From Botryosphaeria dothidea (taxonomy: Eukaryota > Ascomycota > Dothideomycetes > Botryosphaeriales > Botryosphaeriaceae), in assembly GCA_011503125.2 (NCBI GenBank), contig WWBZ02000062.1:620001-684000 (forward strand): a DNA stretch of 64,000 nucleotides. The letters are read 5' to 3'. Under the pieces are notes generated by a model, which saw nothing but the letters and a program-made list of their open reading frames with translations, was not told where the DNA came from and did not search any database. The position numbers and the translations under genes are program-made. Positions 36,190 through 46,759 of this stretch are shown one piece after another (the stretch's first letter is position 1; every line of letters starts with the position of its first letter).

Positions 36190-36900
36190 ATGAACACCTG
36201 CGAACAGGCTCACTAGGCCTTCGAGGAGCCTCAAAAAGCCACCCGCGCGGCTATTTGGGAAAGGACCTCTACAATCACTCTTGGAAAATACAACGCCCCT
36301 TGGAAATAAACATGGAATGCTGGCCACATGGCCCTGGAGGTTAGGGAAGCTGTGTTGCTTCAAATGGTAGTCAAACTTCCTTTCAAATCAATGTATCGAG
36401 TAGGCGAAAAGCCCTTTTGCGTGCTCCGGAAGCATGCAACTCCAACAGAAGGCTAGACAGACATCAAACCGGACATGGATCCAAAAAGTGTTTCTGCTAG
36501 GCGGAAAGGAGTAAGATAGCCAGAATCGTTGTAACACCTGAGAGCCTCAGGTGCTGGACACCTGTAAGCAGTTCTCTCGAGATGGTTGCTGCTTCTCTGT
36601 ATCGGGAGTCCCAATAGAAACATCAAAAGAACCATGAAATACCCTGAATACATACTAATAATGACTTCAAACCTATGAACAATGGAACATTTGATGCAAT
36701 GAATGTTATTTGACTAGTTTCATAGGACAGGCTTACCAGATAGAATATTACCCATCATAGGCCATGAGATTCAAACAATATCAATGATAAAAGACATTTT
36801 TTTTCTCAGCCTCGTCCAAGAATTGAACGTATTCTAAAAAATCAATGTTGGGTTGCAAATTGAGACAGTGTACAAGATGCATAACCGCATCCACTCGCTA
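36190..36900. other. AT-richer spacer
   Basis: 711 bp with no supported gene. A small perfect inverted repeat (CACCTGAG-AGC-CTCAGGTG, 36535-36553) is present. Frames are short and without domains. Confidence 0.55.
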
Positions 36901-37299
36901 CTACAACACTGTATGAAGCACCTTTCTCCCGCGGTCCACATCTCTATTTCTCTTAGATCCATTTTTGTTCTCATCTCGGGCATGATGATCATCTTCGGCT
37001 ATGCCTGAATGTCTGTTTCTCTTGACTGTCAAACACCAGAGGAAAATTGCCGTGAGGAAGATTAGGACGCCGACGCCGATTCCAGCTTTGACTCCTGTGG
37101 AGAGGCTACTGGAAGCCTCCTGATCGTCGGAAGATTTTGGAGCTGAGCCTGGCATTGATGTTGAGATGGAAATGTTTGCTGGAACGATAATAAAGGTCCG
37201 CTGCGAATGTTCAGAGGAAGAGCGTCCGAAGTGGTTGCTATGAAGATGGCCAAAGTGGTATAATCTCCAAAGAGTGAATCCAGTGAGACCTTTGTTCAA
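36901..37299 (-). pseudogene. Fragment of a single-pass membrane (sensor-like) protein
   Basis: The frame ends at 36901 and carries a Ser-rich segment (SMPGSAPKSSDDQEASSSLSTG), one membrane span (VKAGIGVGVLIFLTAIFLWCL) and a basic cytosolic tail (VKRNRHSG). This arrangement is common in fungal cell-surface proteins with an extracellular Cys-rich domain followed by a STGxKAGIGVGV-type span. Upstream (to about 37520) there are scattered Cys codons in shifted frames (GLCLT, PCC) that could be the remains of the ectodomain. I found no start codon with a signal peptide that splices in. Either a pseudogene or a gene whose 5' exons I cannot resolve. Confidence 0.35.
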
Positions 37300-37842
37300 C
37301 TGCTAGGGGTTCTCGTGGGTGCTGAAGTTCAAAGAGTGCAAAAAGAGCACATTGGGATTTGCGATACAACAAGGCTGGTCGTTGAGATGCATGACTTTAT
37401 GACTACGCCGAGTGAGGCACAGTCCTTGCAACAACATCGGAGGCCAATTCATGTTGCAAGTCCTAATGCAAGGATCCTGTGAAGGATTTTGCGAAGTTCT
37501 GCTGTGCAGATGATTATGCATTCCGCCATAGATCCGTCACATCCTCCGAGCGGGATCCGCAATGTTGTTTCGTCAGGCCAAGCCCGGAGTTGAGCATTAC
37601 CCATCCTTGGCCGTCAGCATCTTCAATCACTAAAGACAGCACGAGCATGCAGCAATTGCTTCCGTTTCACACTTGGATACCAATTCATTTGAGCATTATT
37701 CTTATTAATAATTCTGTACTACAAAGGATGTAGCTTCTTGCTACCTTGATGGAGCGTTTTCGAAAGCTCAAGCCCAGGCAAACGGAAGGTAGACGGAATC
37801 AGCGCACGGCTGATCGATGTCTCTCCGGATGACCAACACCTC

Positions 37843-39588
37843 CTATACCAGCCCACCAAATCCCCAGAATGCAGCCGCGCACATGCCTGCCAACCTCCCC
37901 CTCCACACCTCTTCCCCTTTTTCCCTCTCTGCCCCTCCCAACCCTTCCACCTCCTCCGCCCTACCCTTCAACTCCACCAACGCCGGCATCATCAACGCCC
38001 CTGCATTCCTGCACACCCTCCTATTCAGCCAATCCAGCAAGCCCTCCACCTCCCCCACCAACTCTTCCCCTCGCATGACCTTCGCCTTGGAGGCCCTGAG
38101 CAACCTCCGCTGACACTCCCGCATCGTAACGTCAAACAACGCCGTATTTCCCTCGCGCGCGCACGCGCCAAGGAGGAGGAGCGACGAGAGGTGTGTGTCA
38201 TGCGCAGCGATGTCGTACTGCCAAGCAAGAGCAAGAAACTCCCTGAGCTCGAAGAAGAGGTGCGGGGTGCTGAGGTGGGAGAAGTCCGGGAGGGCGGCGG
38301 GTTTGCGGTGCTGGAGGAAGCGGGCGACGGCGGCGCTCAGGCGGATGCCCTCGTGGTCGACTGGCGGCGGCAGTGGGAGTATTGGTGGCGGACTGGAGTC
38401 GGCGTCGGTGGTGCAGCCGGGTTGGATCAGGTCGTGGAGAGCGGCGGAGCTGGTGACGGCCAGGGAGGGGGCTTGTGGTGGTTGAGGGGAGGGTTCTTCC
38501 TGCTCGGGCGTCTCTGCGCTTGGGGAGTCCGGGTCTGTGGTTCCGTCGTAGATCGGCGTTTGTTGGCGGTCCCGGCCGGAGGTTGTCCTGACTCTGCTCT
38601 CGGCCGGTCCCTCGTTGTCCGACACGGCATCCGCTGCTTTGCGTTTTTGAGCGCCAGCTTGTGCCGGAGGGAGTTGTGGGGAAATATCCGTTGCTCGGAT
38701 TTGCTCGTGTAGAGGCTGCGGCGAGATTCGCCAGGTAATTCTGGTGCCGCTGGACGATACATCACTGGGACAGTACGGTTCGGCCGCGGGGGAAAAGTCC
38801 TTCAAAAAAACAGGAGCCTTGGGAGGCGGGGATTCACGGACAACGGCATGGTAGGGAGGTGGAGCATCCTCAACGAGCGGGTTCCAGACTAATTTCCCAG
38901 TATCAATTCTGCGACATGGATAAGAGTCCCATATATTCGTCCCCCCACGTCCCCCAGGGTAGGTAGAATGAAGATCCAAATCGGGGGTTTTGAAGCCTCC
39001 GCGTTGTAGCCGGGCACTTAGGAACTTGAGCTGCTCCTCGGCGTGGCCGGAATAAAGATACAAATCAAACTCTTTCACCTCTGTCAAGGCTTTAAGTGAT
39101 GAGAGCAACCGGCTGGGAGCGCCTGCGAGTGGCCGTTCCAGCTTCCGTGCCAAATTCGGCATCACCGCATACGCATTTTGGCCAAGCGCCAGACGAACAT
39201 GTACGAGGTTGCGCGACGGATCACTCTGTATATTGTCCCCTAGCTGGGAGCGCGTGGCGTCAGAGACATCTGCGGGAGACAACAGGCTGACGTCCAGGTG
39301 TAGATGCTCTGCTGGGATAACTAAGTACATGTCTTTTCTTGTCTTCGGTTGTGCAGGGCGGGTAGTGACCGGGAGGTGGAAGTTGACTAGAAGTTGCGGC
39401 TCAGGTGTTTCGGCTAGTCCAGCCCAGAGCGTGAGGTGTCCCCGGTTCTTCAACAACGCTTCCGACAGGCGGCCGAGATGTTGGTATTGCCCTGTTTCCT
39501 CACCAGTCCAGCCAACCAGGACTGGTTCCGCGACAAGTTCACTGAGAGGAGTGTCTCGTAGCTCGGGGTGCAGTCGGGGTGCTGCCAT
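37843..39588 (-). CDS. Hypothetical fungal protein (581 aa)
   Basis: Single exon from ATG 39588 to TAG 37843. Not recognised. The N-terminal third (1-~215) is well ordered with alternating hydrophobic strands (LLVNFHLPVTTR, DMYLVIPAEHLHLDVSLL, NLVHVRLALGQNAYAVMP). The middle (about 250-420) is Pro/Ser-rich and disordered, with a basic KRKAAD that could be a nuclear signal. The last ~150 residues look helical and folded (PALPDFSHLSTPHLFFELREFLALAWQYD). No catalytic motif, signal peptide or membrane span. Codon choice is strongly C/G-ending, supporting a real gene. Confidence 0.75.
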   Translation of the reverse strand: MAAPRLHPELRDTPLSELVAEPVLVGWTGEETGQYQHLGRLSEALLKNRGHLTLWAGLAETPEPQLLVNFHLPVTTRPAQPKTRKDMYLVIPAEHLHLDVSLLSPADVSDATRSQLGDNIQSDPSRNLVHVRLALGQNAYAVMPNLARKLERPLAGAPSRLLSSLKALTEVKEFDLYLYSGHAEEQLKFLSARLQRGGFKTPDLDLHSTYPGGRGGTNIWDSYPCRRIDTGKLVWNPLVEDAPPPYHAVVRESPPPKAPVFLKDFSPAAEPYCPSDVSSSGTRITWRISPQPLHEQIRATDISPQLPPAQAGAQKRKAADAVSDNEGPAESRVRTTSGRDRQQTPIYDGTTDPDSPSAETPEQEEPSPQPPQAPSLAVTSSAALHDLIQPGCTTDADSSPPPILPLPPPVDHEGIRLSAAVARFLQHRKPAALPDFSHLSTPHLFFELREFLALAWQYDIAAHDTHLSSLLLLGACAREGNTALFDVTMRECQRRLLRASKAKVMRGEELVGEVEGLLDWLNRRVCRNAGALMMPALVELKGRAEEVEGLGGAEREKGEEVWRGRLAGMCAAAFWGFGGLV

Positions 39589-40666
39589 GGTGAGTTGGGA
39601 TGGGTAGGGCCTATAAGATGACAGTCAGTCGATGGTTGAATGCAGACGAATGTCTAAACCCCAGCACAGGAGAGTGCTGGATGCCCGCCCACCCAGGCTT
39701 CGACGAGCATCAAGCTTCGAGAGCAGCCTTGACTCAGAAAGATACTAGGTGGAACCGACACACAGGCGGACAGGCTGTCTTTGCAAGAAGAGCGCGACAC
39801 GCGTCGGACAAGTAGTGTGGCGAAAGGCCCCAAGTACTGGTACGTCGACGGGGGTGCTGTCTTGCGAGAGAGTCTGTACGGCGCCTGGGTGACAGGAACC
39901 GATGACGACAAGCGACGCGAAACAAAGAGGTGAAGATGCTGACGCGGCTGGTCGTGGGGATGAGTTGGGTTGATGGATGATGGGAGTGGAGGTTGGGGTG
40001 ACGTGGAGGGCCATGTCACGTCTCCTGCGCGGCGCCAAGACCCCTGTCTGTTTACGGTTTAGCTCCACTATGGGATTCCCCGGCGATCTCACACGCGCAT
40101 CAATGTCACGTGATCTCAACCCTCGATTATATTTCTTCGTAAAAAGGCTCCTTCGGGAGCGTTTTCTTAGGGAAAACCATCGCTGAGAAGAGGAGGAGGA
40201 GGCTCAGAGTCGAGAAGTAAAACACGGTGAAGAGACTCGGCGTCAGCAAGAAGAGCGGAATGAAGAAGCTCGGCGTCAACAAGAAGATCAGAAGAGAGGC
40301 TCAATGTCAGCATGAGAATGCGAGGCAGACTTGCCGCCAACACCTAACATCTTCTGTTCAAACCGAATTAATGGACTTCAACCACATCTTCAGAGAATTG
40401 AGGTCTTAGAAAAATACACCAGCAACCTCTTCCCCTCCTGTCTATTCCACAGCTTTCGACTTACACGGTCAGTAGGTCACTATCACCTTTTAATATTTTT
40501 ATAAATCATACCATCTGCGCTTTTAGAGCAGGTCGAAACCCAAGAGAGCGGCAATTAGCTACACATTTCTGGTTTTGATCCATTGATTTAGGTTCCTCTC
40601 CTTCTGCATCTTAGTCCGGAACAGAAAAGTTATATGGACACTTCACAGTGCCTAATTGGCTTTCCT
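39589..40666. other. Spacer with a degenerate coiled-coil-like segment
   Basis: About 1.08 kb. Near 40210-40310 the plus strand encodes an Arg/Gln/Glu repeat (EETRRQQEERNEEARRQQED) in a frame that soon meets a TGA, perhaps a relic of a larger coiled-coil gene. A GCTCC-TTCG-GGAGC hairpin lies at 40147-40160. Otherwise no supported gene. Confidence 0.45.
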
Positions 40667-41908
40667 TCAGACTTGAACCACGACAGCCTGGTCGGGCTTG
40701 ACCGTCTGCTCACACAAGTCCTGCCATATCTTTTCTATTCCTTCCACCCCCTCTGTCCAGATAATTCTAAAGTGGCCCATCCCATCTTCTTTCTTGCACC
40801 TTGCAAAAGCCGCATTCAAGCTCCTGAAGTAGTTGTCTGGCCCTTCCAACTCGATCCCTCTTTCTCTCACCCCACTTGTGTTGAACTGAACCTTCTGCAG
40901 TTGTTCCATGCTCGCCTTCACGCCTTCCATATCTTCGTCGGAATATACCTTCATCTCACCGCCCACGGCAATAACCGTGATATCAGGACTCGACCCATTC
41001 CCTTCTCTGCCCTTCTTCATTGCCTCCACAAACCTCTGCAACACCCCATTCCTCGCTCCGAAATCCAACACCACAACTCTCCTCGGCCCGAAACTCTCCA
41101 TCCACTTCAACGTCTCCGGCCCACTCAACTCCCCATACCCCACCGCCTTGGACGGCACCGTCACCTCCCCATCCTCCCACGCCCTCAACGCACCCGGCGC
41201 CGACGTCGCCTGCAGCAACGCCAACGGCTCGGCGCCCTTCTCCCTATTCCTCAGGACATTCCACGCAAACCCGCGCCCCGTCTTACTCGACGCACTCAGA
41301 CTCACCACCACCGCCTCGCTCCAATCGCCATCTCCCTCCGTCCAGGGCAACGCCACGCCCAACGGATGCACCGGCTCCCCCCTCGCCGGGAAAACAAAGC
41401 GCGACGCAAGGTACCCGCACTGAAACGCCAGCTTCAACGGCAACTCCTCGCCCGACGCCGGCACCAGCGGCTCCTGGACGTAGTGGTTGTACAGGCTCAT
41501 CAGCGCGTACCGATGCGGGGTCGTCTCGACCCAGTGGCCGCGCGGCTCGCTGGCGCGCAGCTGCAGGTCGACGGGGTGAGACGAGGTGGGCCAGAAGCCG
41601 TAGAGGTGCGTGTCGACGGGGATGTTCTGGACGGTGCTCTCGAGGACGATGGCGTAGCCCCAGGCGGGGACGATACCCCAGTCGGCGTCGTTGTAAGGGA
41701 CGGGTGCGGCGGACGGGATGGGCCAGGTGAGCCACCAGGCGAGGGCGTGCCCGTTGCGGGCGTAGGTGAGGTTGTTGGAGGAGAGGGTGACGAGGGTGGT
41801 CCGGACGCGGATGGAGGATGCGGCGAGAGGAGGGAGGTCGGTGGGTAGGGGGAATATGGCGTGTTGGCTGTTGTCCTTTTTGGACACGGCGTGGACGAGG
41901 GATGCCAT
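40667..41908 (-). CDS. DUF2855 family protein
   Basis: Single exon. I start at ATG 41908 (MASLVHAVSKKDNSQHA), giving 413 aa; the frame extends 26 codons upstream to another ATG (41986). The N-terminal half matches DUF2855 (PF11017): VTLSSNNLTYARNGHALAWWLTWP, WGIVPAWGYAIVLES, LYGFWPTSSHPVDL and HRYALMSLYNHYV. The second half has a nucleotide-binding feel (VVVLDFGARNGVLQRFVEAM), in keeping with distant similarity of the family to medium-chain dehydrogenase/quinone oxidoreductases. No enzyme activity is established. Near-consensus family length. Confidence 0.8.
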   Translation of the reverse strand: MASLVHAVSKKDNSQHAIFPLPTDLPPLAASSIRVRTTLVTLSSNNLTYARNGHALAWWLTWPIPSAAPVPYNDADWGIVPAWGYAIVLESTVQNIPVDTHLYGFWPTSSHPVDLQLRASEPRGHWVETTPHRYALMSLYNHYVQEPLVPASGEELPLKLAFQCGYLASRFVFPARGEPVHPLGVALPWTEGDGDWSEAVVVSLSASSKTGRGFAWNVLRNREKGAEPLALLQATSAPGALRAWEDGEVTVPSKAVGYGELSGPETLKWMESFGPRRVVVLDFGARNGVLQRFVEAMKKGREGNGSSPDITVIAVGGEMKVYSDEDMEGVKASMEQLQKVQFNTSGVRERGIELEGPDNYFRSLNAAFARCKKEDGMGHFRIIWTEGVEGIEKIWQDLCEQTVKPDQAVVVQV

Positions 41909-42498
41909 GACTGTGCGTGAGAGAAAAGTCGTATACGGTCCTGCTTCCCCAGATTGGGCGTATTGGTGTATGATTAAATATCCCATATGATGGCTAGATA
42001 GAGTTCTTATCTCCGAAATCCGCGTGATGTATTGGAAATGTCAGCAGCCATTTCCTTTTTGGTCCTCTCGAAGGAAGCGCGGCAGGCTCGGTAAACTACT
42101 TTAGGCACCGCAACACCGGCCCCATCCTGCCAAGATACTAACGTGTGACACATTCTTTCAAGATGCGATGCAGACAACTAGATGTATATTCATTCATATT
42201 GCCAATTTGATACAAAAAGATAGGAAAACAAAGCCCAATAACATGTTCTTCGGCAAAATCAGGCATACCAAATTCTAGCCAAAGCACACTCAGAACCGCT
42301 TCTCTTGGATACTGTTGGCGTCCATGTGCTCGCAGGAGAATTCGTTATATCAGAACAAGGGCTGCCATTCAGCGGTGCAAAGAGAGCCGTGTCATCCGGC
42401 AGCAAGTCGTAATGGCAGGTGCAAGTACCTTTGAGCGGAGAATCCTCGCCGAGATTGGAGACGTCGGTATTGACGCTTTTGAAATCACCCAAGTCGCC
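41909..42498. other. Spacer upstream of DUF2855 gene
   Basis: 590 bp. A 77-codon minus-strand frame (42259-42492) with a Cys pair (CTCHYDLLP) starts only with TTG and has no match I know. No supported gene. Confidence 0.5.
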
Positions 42499-43134
42499 TT
42501 AGCTACTGCGGTGCGTGAGTGGATTCCTGACGTCCTTGGGCACTGTACTCATACGATACAGGGCGCAGACGTCTTCCAAGCTGCCTCTTAACCTCTCGTC
42601 GATTGTGTCGGTGTTCCAATGTTGCTCTCAGGTCAGTCTGAGTGGATATTGAGAGAGATGTGGTGACTTACCCCATTGAGGATGGTAGAGAAGCGGTCTA
42701 TGCAGTGCTTCTTCTTTGCTGCAATGTCCCCTCCGATGCCGAATTTGAAAGATCTCATTTCAGCCTTCTACTTTTTTGAACGAAGGGTCTAACCACAGCT
42801 TATATGAGCCACCGTTCACATCATAACTGTCATAAACGCCCAAAGCCTTCTTGTTACTGTCAGTCATGAAAACGGAACTGACAAGCTCCGTGTTGTAATA
42901 TTTCGTCTGGCCACAGAACTCATCAATCTTGGCCGATACTTCCGGTTGGGAAACAGACACGATGGGTTGCGGTGGGCTGTCTCTGGCGCAGTTCGGCCCC
43001 GAGATATCAGAACCTGGCTCTGTCGTCGGCTTCGTGAGCTCCTTGATCCACTCGTTCCTTTGATCGATGTACTCATTCGGATAGTCACTGGCGGCCGCGC
43101 ATGCACCTAATGACAAGTTTGTTAAAATCATCAT
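42499..43134 (-). CDS. Small secreted protein, unknown function
   Basis: Proposed three exons (43134-42772, 42713-42672, 42624-42499), introns of 58 and 47 bp, both phase 0; 176 aa. Residues 1-~17 (MMILTNLSLGACAAASD) look like a signal peptide. The mature part has a Cys pair, GVYDSYDVNGGSYKLWLDPSF, then a C...F..ILNG...NTDT....G...C motif order that resembles a widespread family of small secreted fungal proteins. The middle exon is only 14 codons and its splice sites were chosen to keep that motif in frame. The start is also uncertain, as the 5' end could be an intron ending at CATTAG. Alternatively it is a frame-broken relic. Confidence 0.42.
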
Positions 43135-43317
43135 AAGCTTCAAGAGACTGCTTGACAGCTACGTGTTGTGTGTAAATTCGGCGCCTCCATAGTTCGAGAT
43201 GCTGTGCCGCTAATTGCTAAGTAAATTTTCGTATCTATTCCAGACTTCCCAGCTGATAGTCAAAGCTGTCTGAGTATCCTTAGTACACCCAACATCGCGC
43301 CATTTCTCTCCAAGTAT

Positions 43318-43868
43318 ATGGCAAGGCCTGAGACCTACCCGGGGATGTCGCCCGTTCAGCCCGAGACCCACCAACGCTTGCAATTCAAGACCGACACTGT
43401 TGTAGCCCGGGGATGGCCTTCAGCCGGCGGTATTTTGGTCAAAGGAGTCGACGCCATCGAGCTGGCGTTCCTTGGCCTTGACCGCTTCCACGAAGTCGAT
43501 CCGTCTCCAGATCAAGCTGAAGAAGACGCCTTCTGCGACCGCCTTTGACGCATCGGAGCGGAGTGGTGGCCAGAAACCGAGTATATCACCAAGCGTGGCA
43601 TCACCAACGACAAGTCTCAAAGCCCGGTGAAGCTCGAGCTTGGCTGGCCGAGCACCGGCGGGCTGTGGGTTCTGAGGCTGGAGAACGAAGCCGCTCGTCC
43701 CGAGAAGTATGCCAAGATACATATGGCGCTCACCATGGATGAGCGTTGTGATGTCTTGAAAGAGCTCGGGGCCGTATTCTAAAGGTTGGAGAGGAGTCTG
43801 AGGAGCTTCAGAAGCATACGGAAGAGTCACAAGATCTTGGGCGTTTATATCGAGAGATGAGGGAATGA
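43318..43868 (+). pseudogene. Disrupted small fungal-family gene (in-frame TGA, 3' frameshift)
   Basis: The reading frame from ATG 43318 (MARPETYPGMSPVQP) continues unbroken to 43782 except for one TGA at 43546-43548, just after EEDAFCDRL. Downstream the same frame codes for RIGAEWWPETEYITKRGI, LGWPSTGGLWVL and HMALTMDERCDVLKELG, which read as the second half of the same small conserved fungal protein (I recall relatives with PLQ...RGWP..GG..., EEDAFC, WWR, ALTMDERC). After 43782 a sensible tail (YREMRE) lies in the +1 frame up to 43868, suggesting a further indel. CGA to TGA would explain the stop. Function of the family is unknown. Confidence 0.6.
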
Positions 43869-44195
43869 TCTAATTAGGCTTGCCGAATTTCGTATTCTTA
43901 TCCGCTCCGGGTAATCCTTCAGGCAAAGAACAGAAACCATCTTCGAAATTCACATGCATAGTCAAAAGTAAGGCCTTCGACAGATAGCCATTGGGATCTT
44001 GTTTGAGTGTCTCGCGGAACTTTCTATAAATGCATGTACATCTATTGAAATGGTGGAGAGGCTTGACATAAATATTTCGACGTTTGAGTCTGTAAATCCT
44101 GCTCCACCCTTAGCTTCATGCTCTTCAAACCCCCCGAGACTGTCAGCAATGCGCCTTCAGATGCATGTGGTCTGCGAAAACTGTGTGTCTCAAAT

Positions 44196-45100
44196 TTATC
44201 TCAGAAGACGTTGCTTGCCCCATCTCAGCGCTACCACCATGACGGACGCCAACACCACGCCCGTTGTAGCATTTACGGCGGCCTTCTTCCAAAGAGCTCG
44301 CCTGCCATCCCGGCCCTGCTTCTCCAGAGTTTGGGAAGCGTTGACATGCGGAAATGGAGTGTCCGGTATGGGAGCGTCGAGGTACGTGCACAGCGGCTCC
44401 CAGCCTTCCTTGGGTGAGAATTCGAGCAGTTTGCCGGGTGGCACCAAAGCGCGCATCCGGCGGTGGTGCTCCTCGTACTTCTCTTCGCCGTTTTCCTCCC
44501 ACCCTCCGTACGCTGTGTCAATGACGAGACACATGAACGGCCACCAGGCCCTGCGGAACTCGTCAAAACGGTAGAGAAGGCGATAGCCGAAGGAGTGGCG
44601 AAGCGGCCATATGGTCTTATCCATCGAGCGCTTCCACGACTCGTAGTCTCGGGTTGTTATGATGGCCTTGGCCTCGGGGTACGCTTCCACGAGTTCCTCT
44701 GCGAAGAGCAGGGCATGCGGGCATTTGATGACCTGATTAATTAGCGGCAGACGTGGAAAGGAGAAAAAACGTTTCAAAACTCACGTCGTAATCCCCAAAC
44801 AGCTTGTCAAATTCCTCACGGCCATAGGGCTTTCCTTTTCCGCGGTACTTTGCGTCGATTGCCTCGGTCCACAGGGGAATGGTCTCCCGCCACTTTGGCC
44901 ACATTTTTCCAAAGGAGAAGACATTATACCCAAGCTGCTCCAGCGCCGCATTGAGTGCTGAGGAAATTAGTTTCTGTTCCCACTGGGGGTAAATGTTGCT
45001 TACATTCAGTCCCGGTCCGTGGCGCACTCAAGATGAGCAGCCTCGTAGGCCGGGATCTGGTTGCCTTGATGTCGTCAATGAGTCGATTGTTCTCTGCCAT
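44196..45100 (-). CDS. Sulfotransferase-like P-loop membrane protein
   Basis: Three exons (45100-45004, 44957-44785, 44732-44196), introns of 46 and 52 bp; 268 aa. The first splice rebuilds the PAPS-type P-loop LSAPRTGTES (about residues 24-33), which no single open frame shows. It is followed by LNAALEQLGYNVFSFGKM, and after the second splice IKCPHALLFAEELVEAYPEAKAIITTRDYESWKRS, standard for the fungal sulfotransferase family Sulfotransfer_4 (PF17784). A C-terminal hydrophobic span (TTGVVLASVMVVAL, about 245-260) with a basic end suggests tail anchoring. The family is often labelled 'NAD-dependent epimerase' in databases; nothing here supports that. Substrate unknown. Confidence 0.85.
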
Positions 45101-45812
45101 TTCGCGTTGGATGTTGGTCTCACCAAGGGAGATGCTCTTAGATATAATAGCACTGCCTCTCCCTCAGGGTCCATGGAGGGTGCTGCGGAAAGCTTTAGTA
45201 GCGTTAACTCAAAGCCAAAGTTTAAAGCACAGGACACTCGGATTGACGCAGCCACAAATACCAAGCTCGGAAAGCGATGCTGCTTGATGTCCTGTACACA
45301 GCTGAAGTTCAAAGTTAAAATATTGTACTGTTAGTAGATACAGAACTGTCGACCTGTGTTGTTGAGTATGAACATTCTCGCCACCATCCGGGGCGGTTTT
45401 GCGCAAGCACGACGTGCCCCTGCCACGGGCCCCGAGCGTTGGCGGCGCGTCGCGTGTTTGACGTGACATACGAGAAAGCACTAAGGAGCAACGGGTCGAA
45501 GGCCACGTTTATCGTGGCGCCGAGCAAGGCGGACGTGCTCTTGGTAGTTCGCATATTGCTGCATCAGCGAAAGCCCGGCGACCGTTGTTTGATGAGCTGT
45601 CGAGCGCACCTTTACGCGCACTGGACACCCAGCGATCGGCCGCCAAGCAAACACCCGACGGCCTCGATTGTTCTCTTCAGTATTCTGAAAATCCAATAGC
45701 GTCATATCCAGACAGTGGTAAGAACATTTATTCCTAGTCCAGAAGAATACGACATATGAGACATGGAAGGCGATAAGACTAGTATCGCAATCCATCCAAA
45801 TGCCGATCATAT

Positions 45813-46320
45813 TTAACGCTTAGGTGACCGCCATTGCCCATGCGCCGCCGTCCTCCATATCTCCAAACCCTCAGCATCCAGTTTAAAGCAAGGCTTACCA
45901 CACCAAATAGCCCTGGCATAGGCGGGTGGGTCTTCTGGCCCTTCCAACTCGCTGACTTGCGCGAAATATACCTGAGTCCGTGTCCGTGAGACCTAGGGCG
46001 CCCAGCCTGAACATCTGAAGCTGTGGCATTCTCGTAGCGACCTTGGCTGCGGCAAGGTAGGAGTCGTTCATCAAAGTGTCGATAGGTTTGGTGCGAAGGC
46101 AAACCTCACGCCGGTAAGTTGGTCCAGGACTGGCAGGCTCTTTATGACTTTCTTCGTCTTCGCTTTCGTCATATTCATCATTATCCCCGTCCTCGTCATC
46201 CGGCATTTCGGTCTTTTGGTCCTCGGGATGAGCATATGGAATACGTGCCGCTCGACCGCGAACTGCCATGTACTGGATACCGTGGCCAAGAACAATAGCG
46301 ACGGATGTGGGTTTTCGCAT
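45813..46320 (-). pseudogene. Remnant of an F-box-family gene with frameshift
   Basis: From ATG 46320 the minus strand reads an acidic segment (PDDEDGDNDEYDESEDEE), then CLRTKPIDTLMNDSYLAAAKVATRMPQLQ. This resembles the segment after the variable region in large ascomycete F-box-like proteins ('RTRPIP...LYLAAARAA.RMP.L'). After TDTDSG the sensible continuation (YFAQVSELEGPEDPPAYARAIW, then GLEIWRTAAHGQW to the TAA at 45813) lies one base out of frame, near 45965-45975. The N-terminal F-box half is missing. A two-exon gene is possible, but no GT-AG pair fits the break. Confidence 0.4.
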
Positions 46321-46759
46321 TCTTCCTTTCTCAATACGAGGTTTTGAAGAAGTCTGAAGTAGATTGCAGTTAGGGGTGCGACATGGTGATAGAAGATGAA
46401 GTCGATGATTTCTTGGCCGAGGTCTGGCCCCGTAGGTCCGATTGTGTCATACAGGATGGCACTATGTCTGGAGGAACTATGCAGGTGCTGGGAACAATGA
46501 ATATGAGACGAGGGAGTTCAAACACGCCCGTTGACATGGTGGCGGTAGATCTGACTGGAAGACTAAAGCAAGAAAATCAATTCTAGGTTTATTAAACATG
46601 GAAAAGGCTGAACAGGAACGCCGAAAGCCCGAATAAAATATTTAGAACGACTTACGGCCAGACTAATGGCATTTGGTTTCAATATGAGAATTTGACTTGC
46701 CAAAGAACGATTACTTAAATGAAGACGTCAATGGAAAGAGAACATTAATACCACCTTCC

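Noticed and set aside
40147..40160. GCTCC-TTCG-GGAGC hairpin followed by T-rich sequence, like a bacterial intrinsic terminator
   Set aside because: The window is fungal nuclear DNA and no gene ends there. Probably a chance stable hairpin.
40634..41848. 404-codon plus-strand frame
   Set aside because: It is a shadow of the DUF2855 gene; the translation is Arg/Pro/Gly-rich low-complexity sequence.
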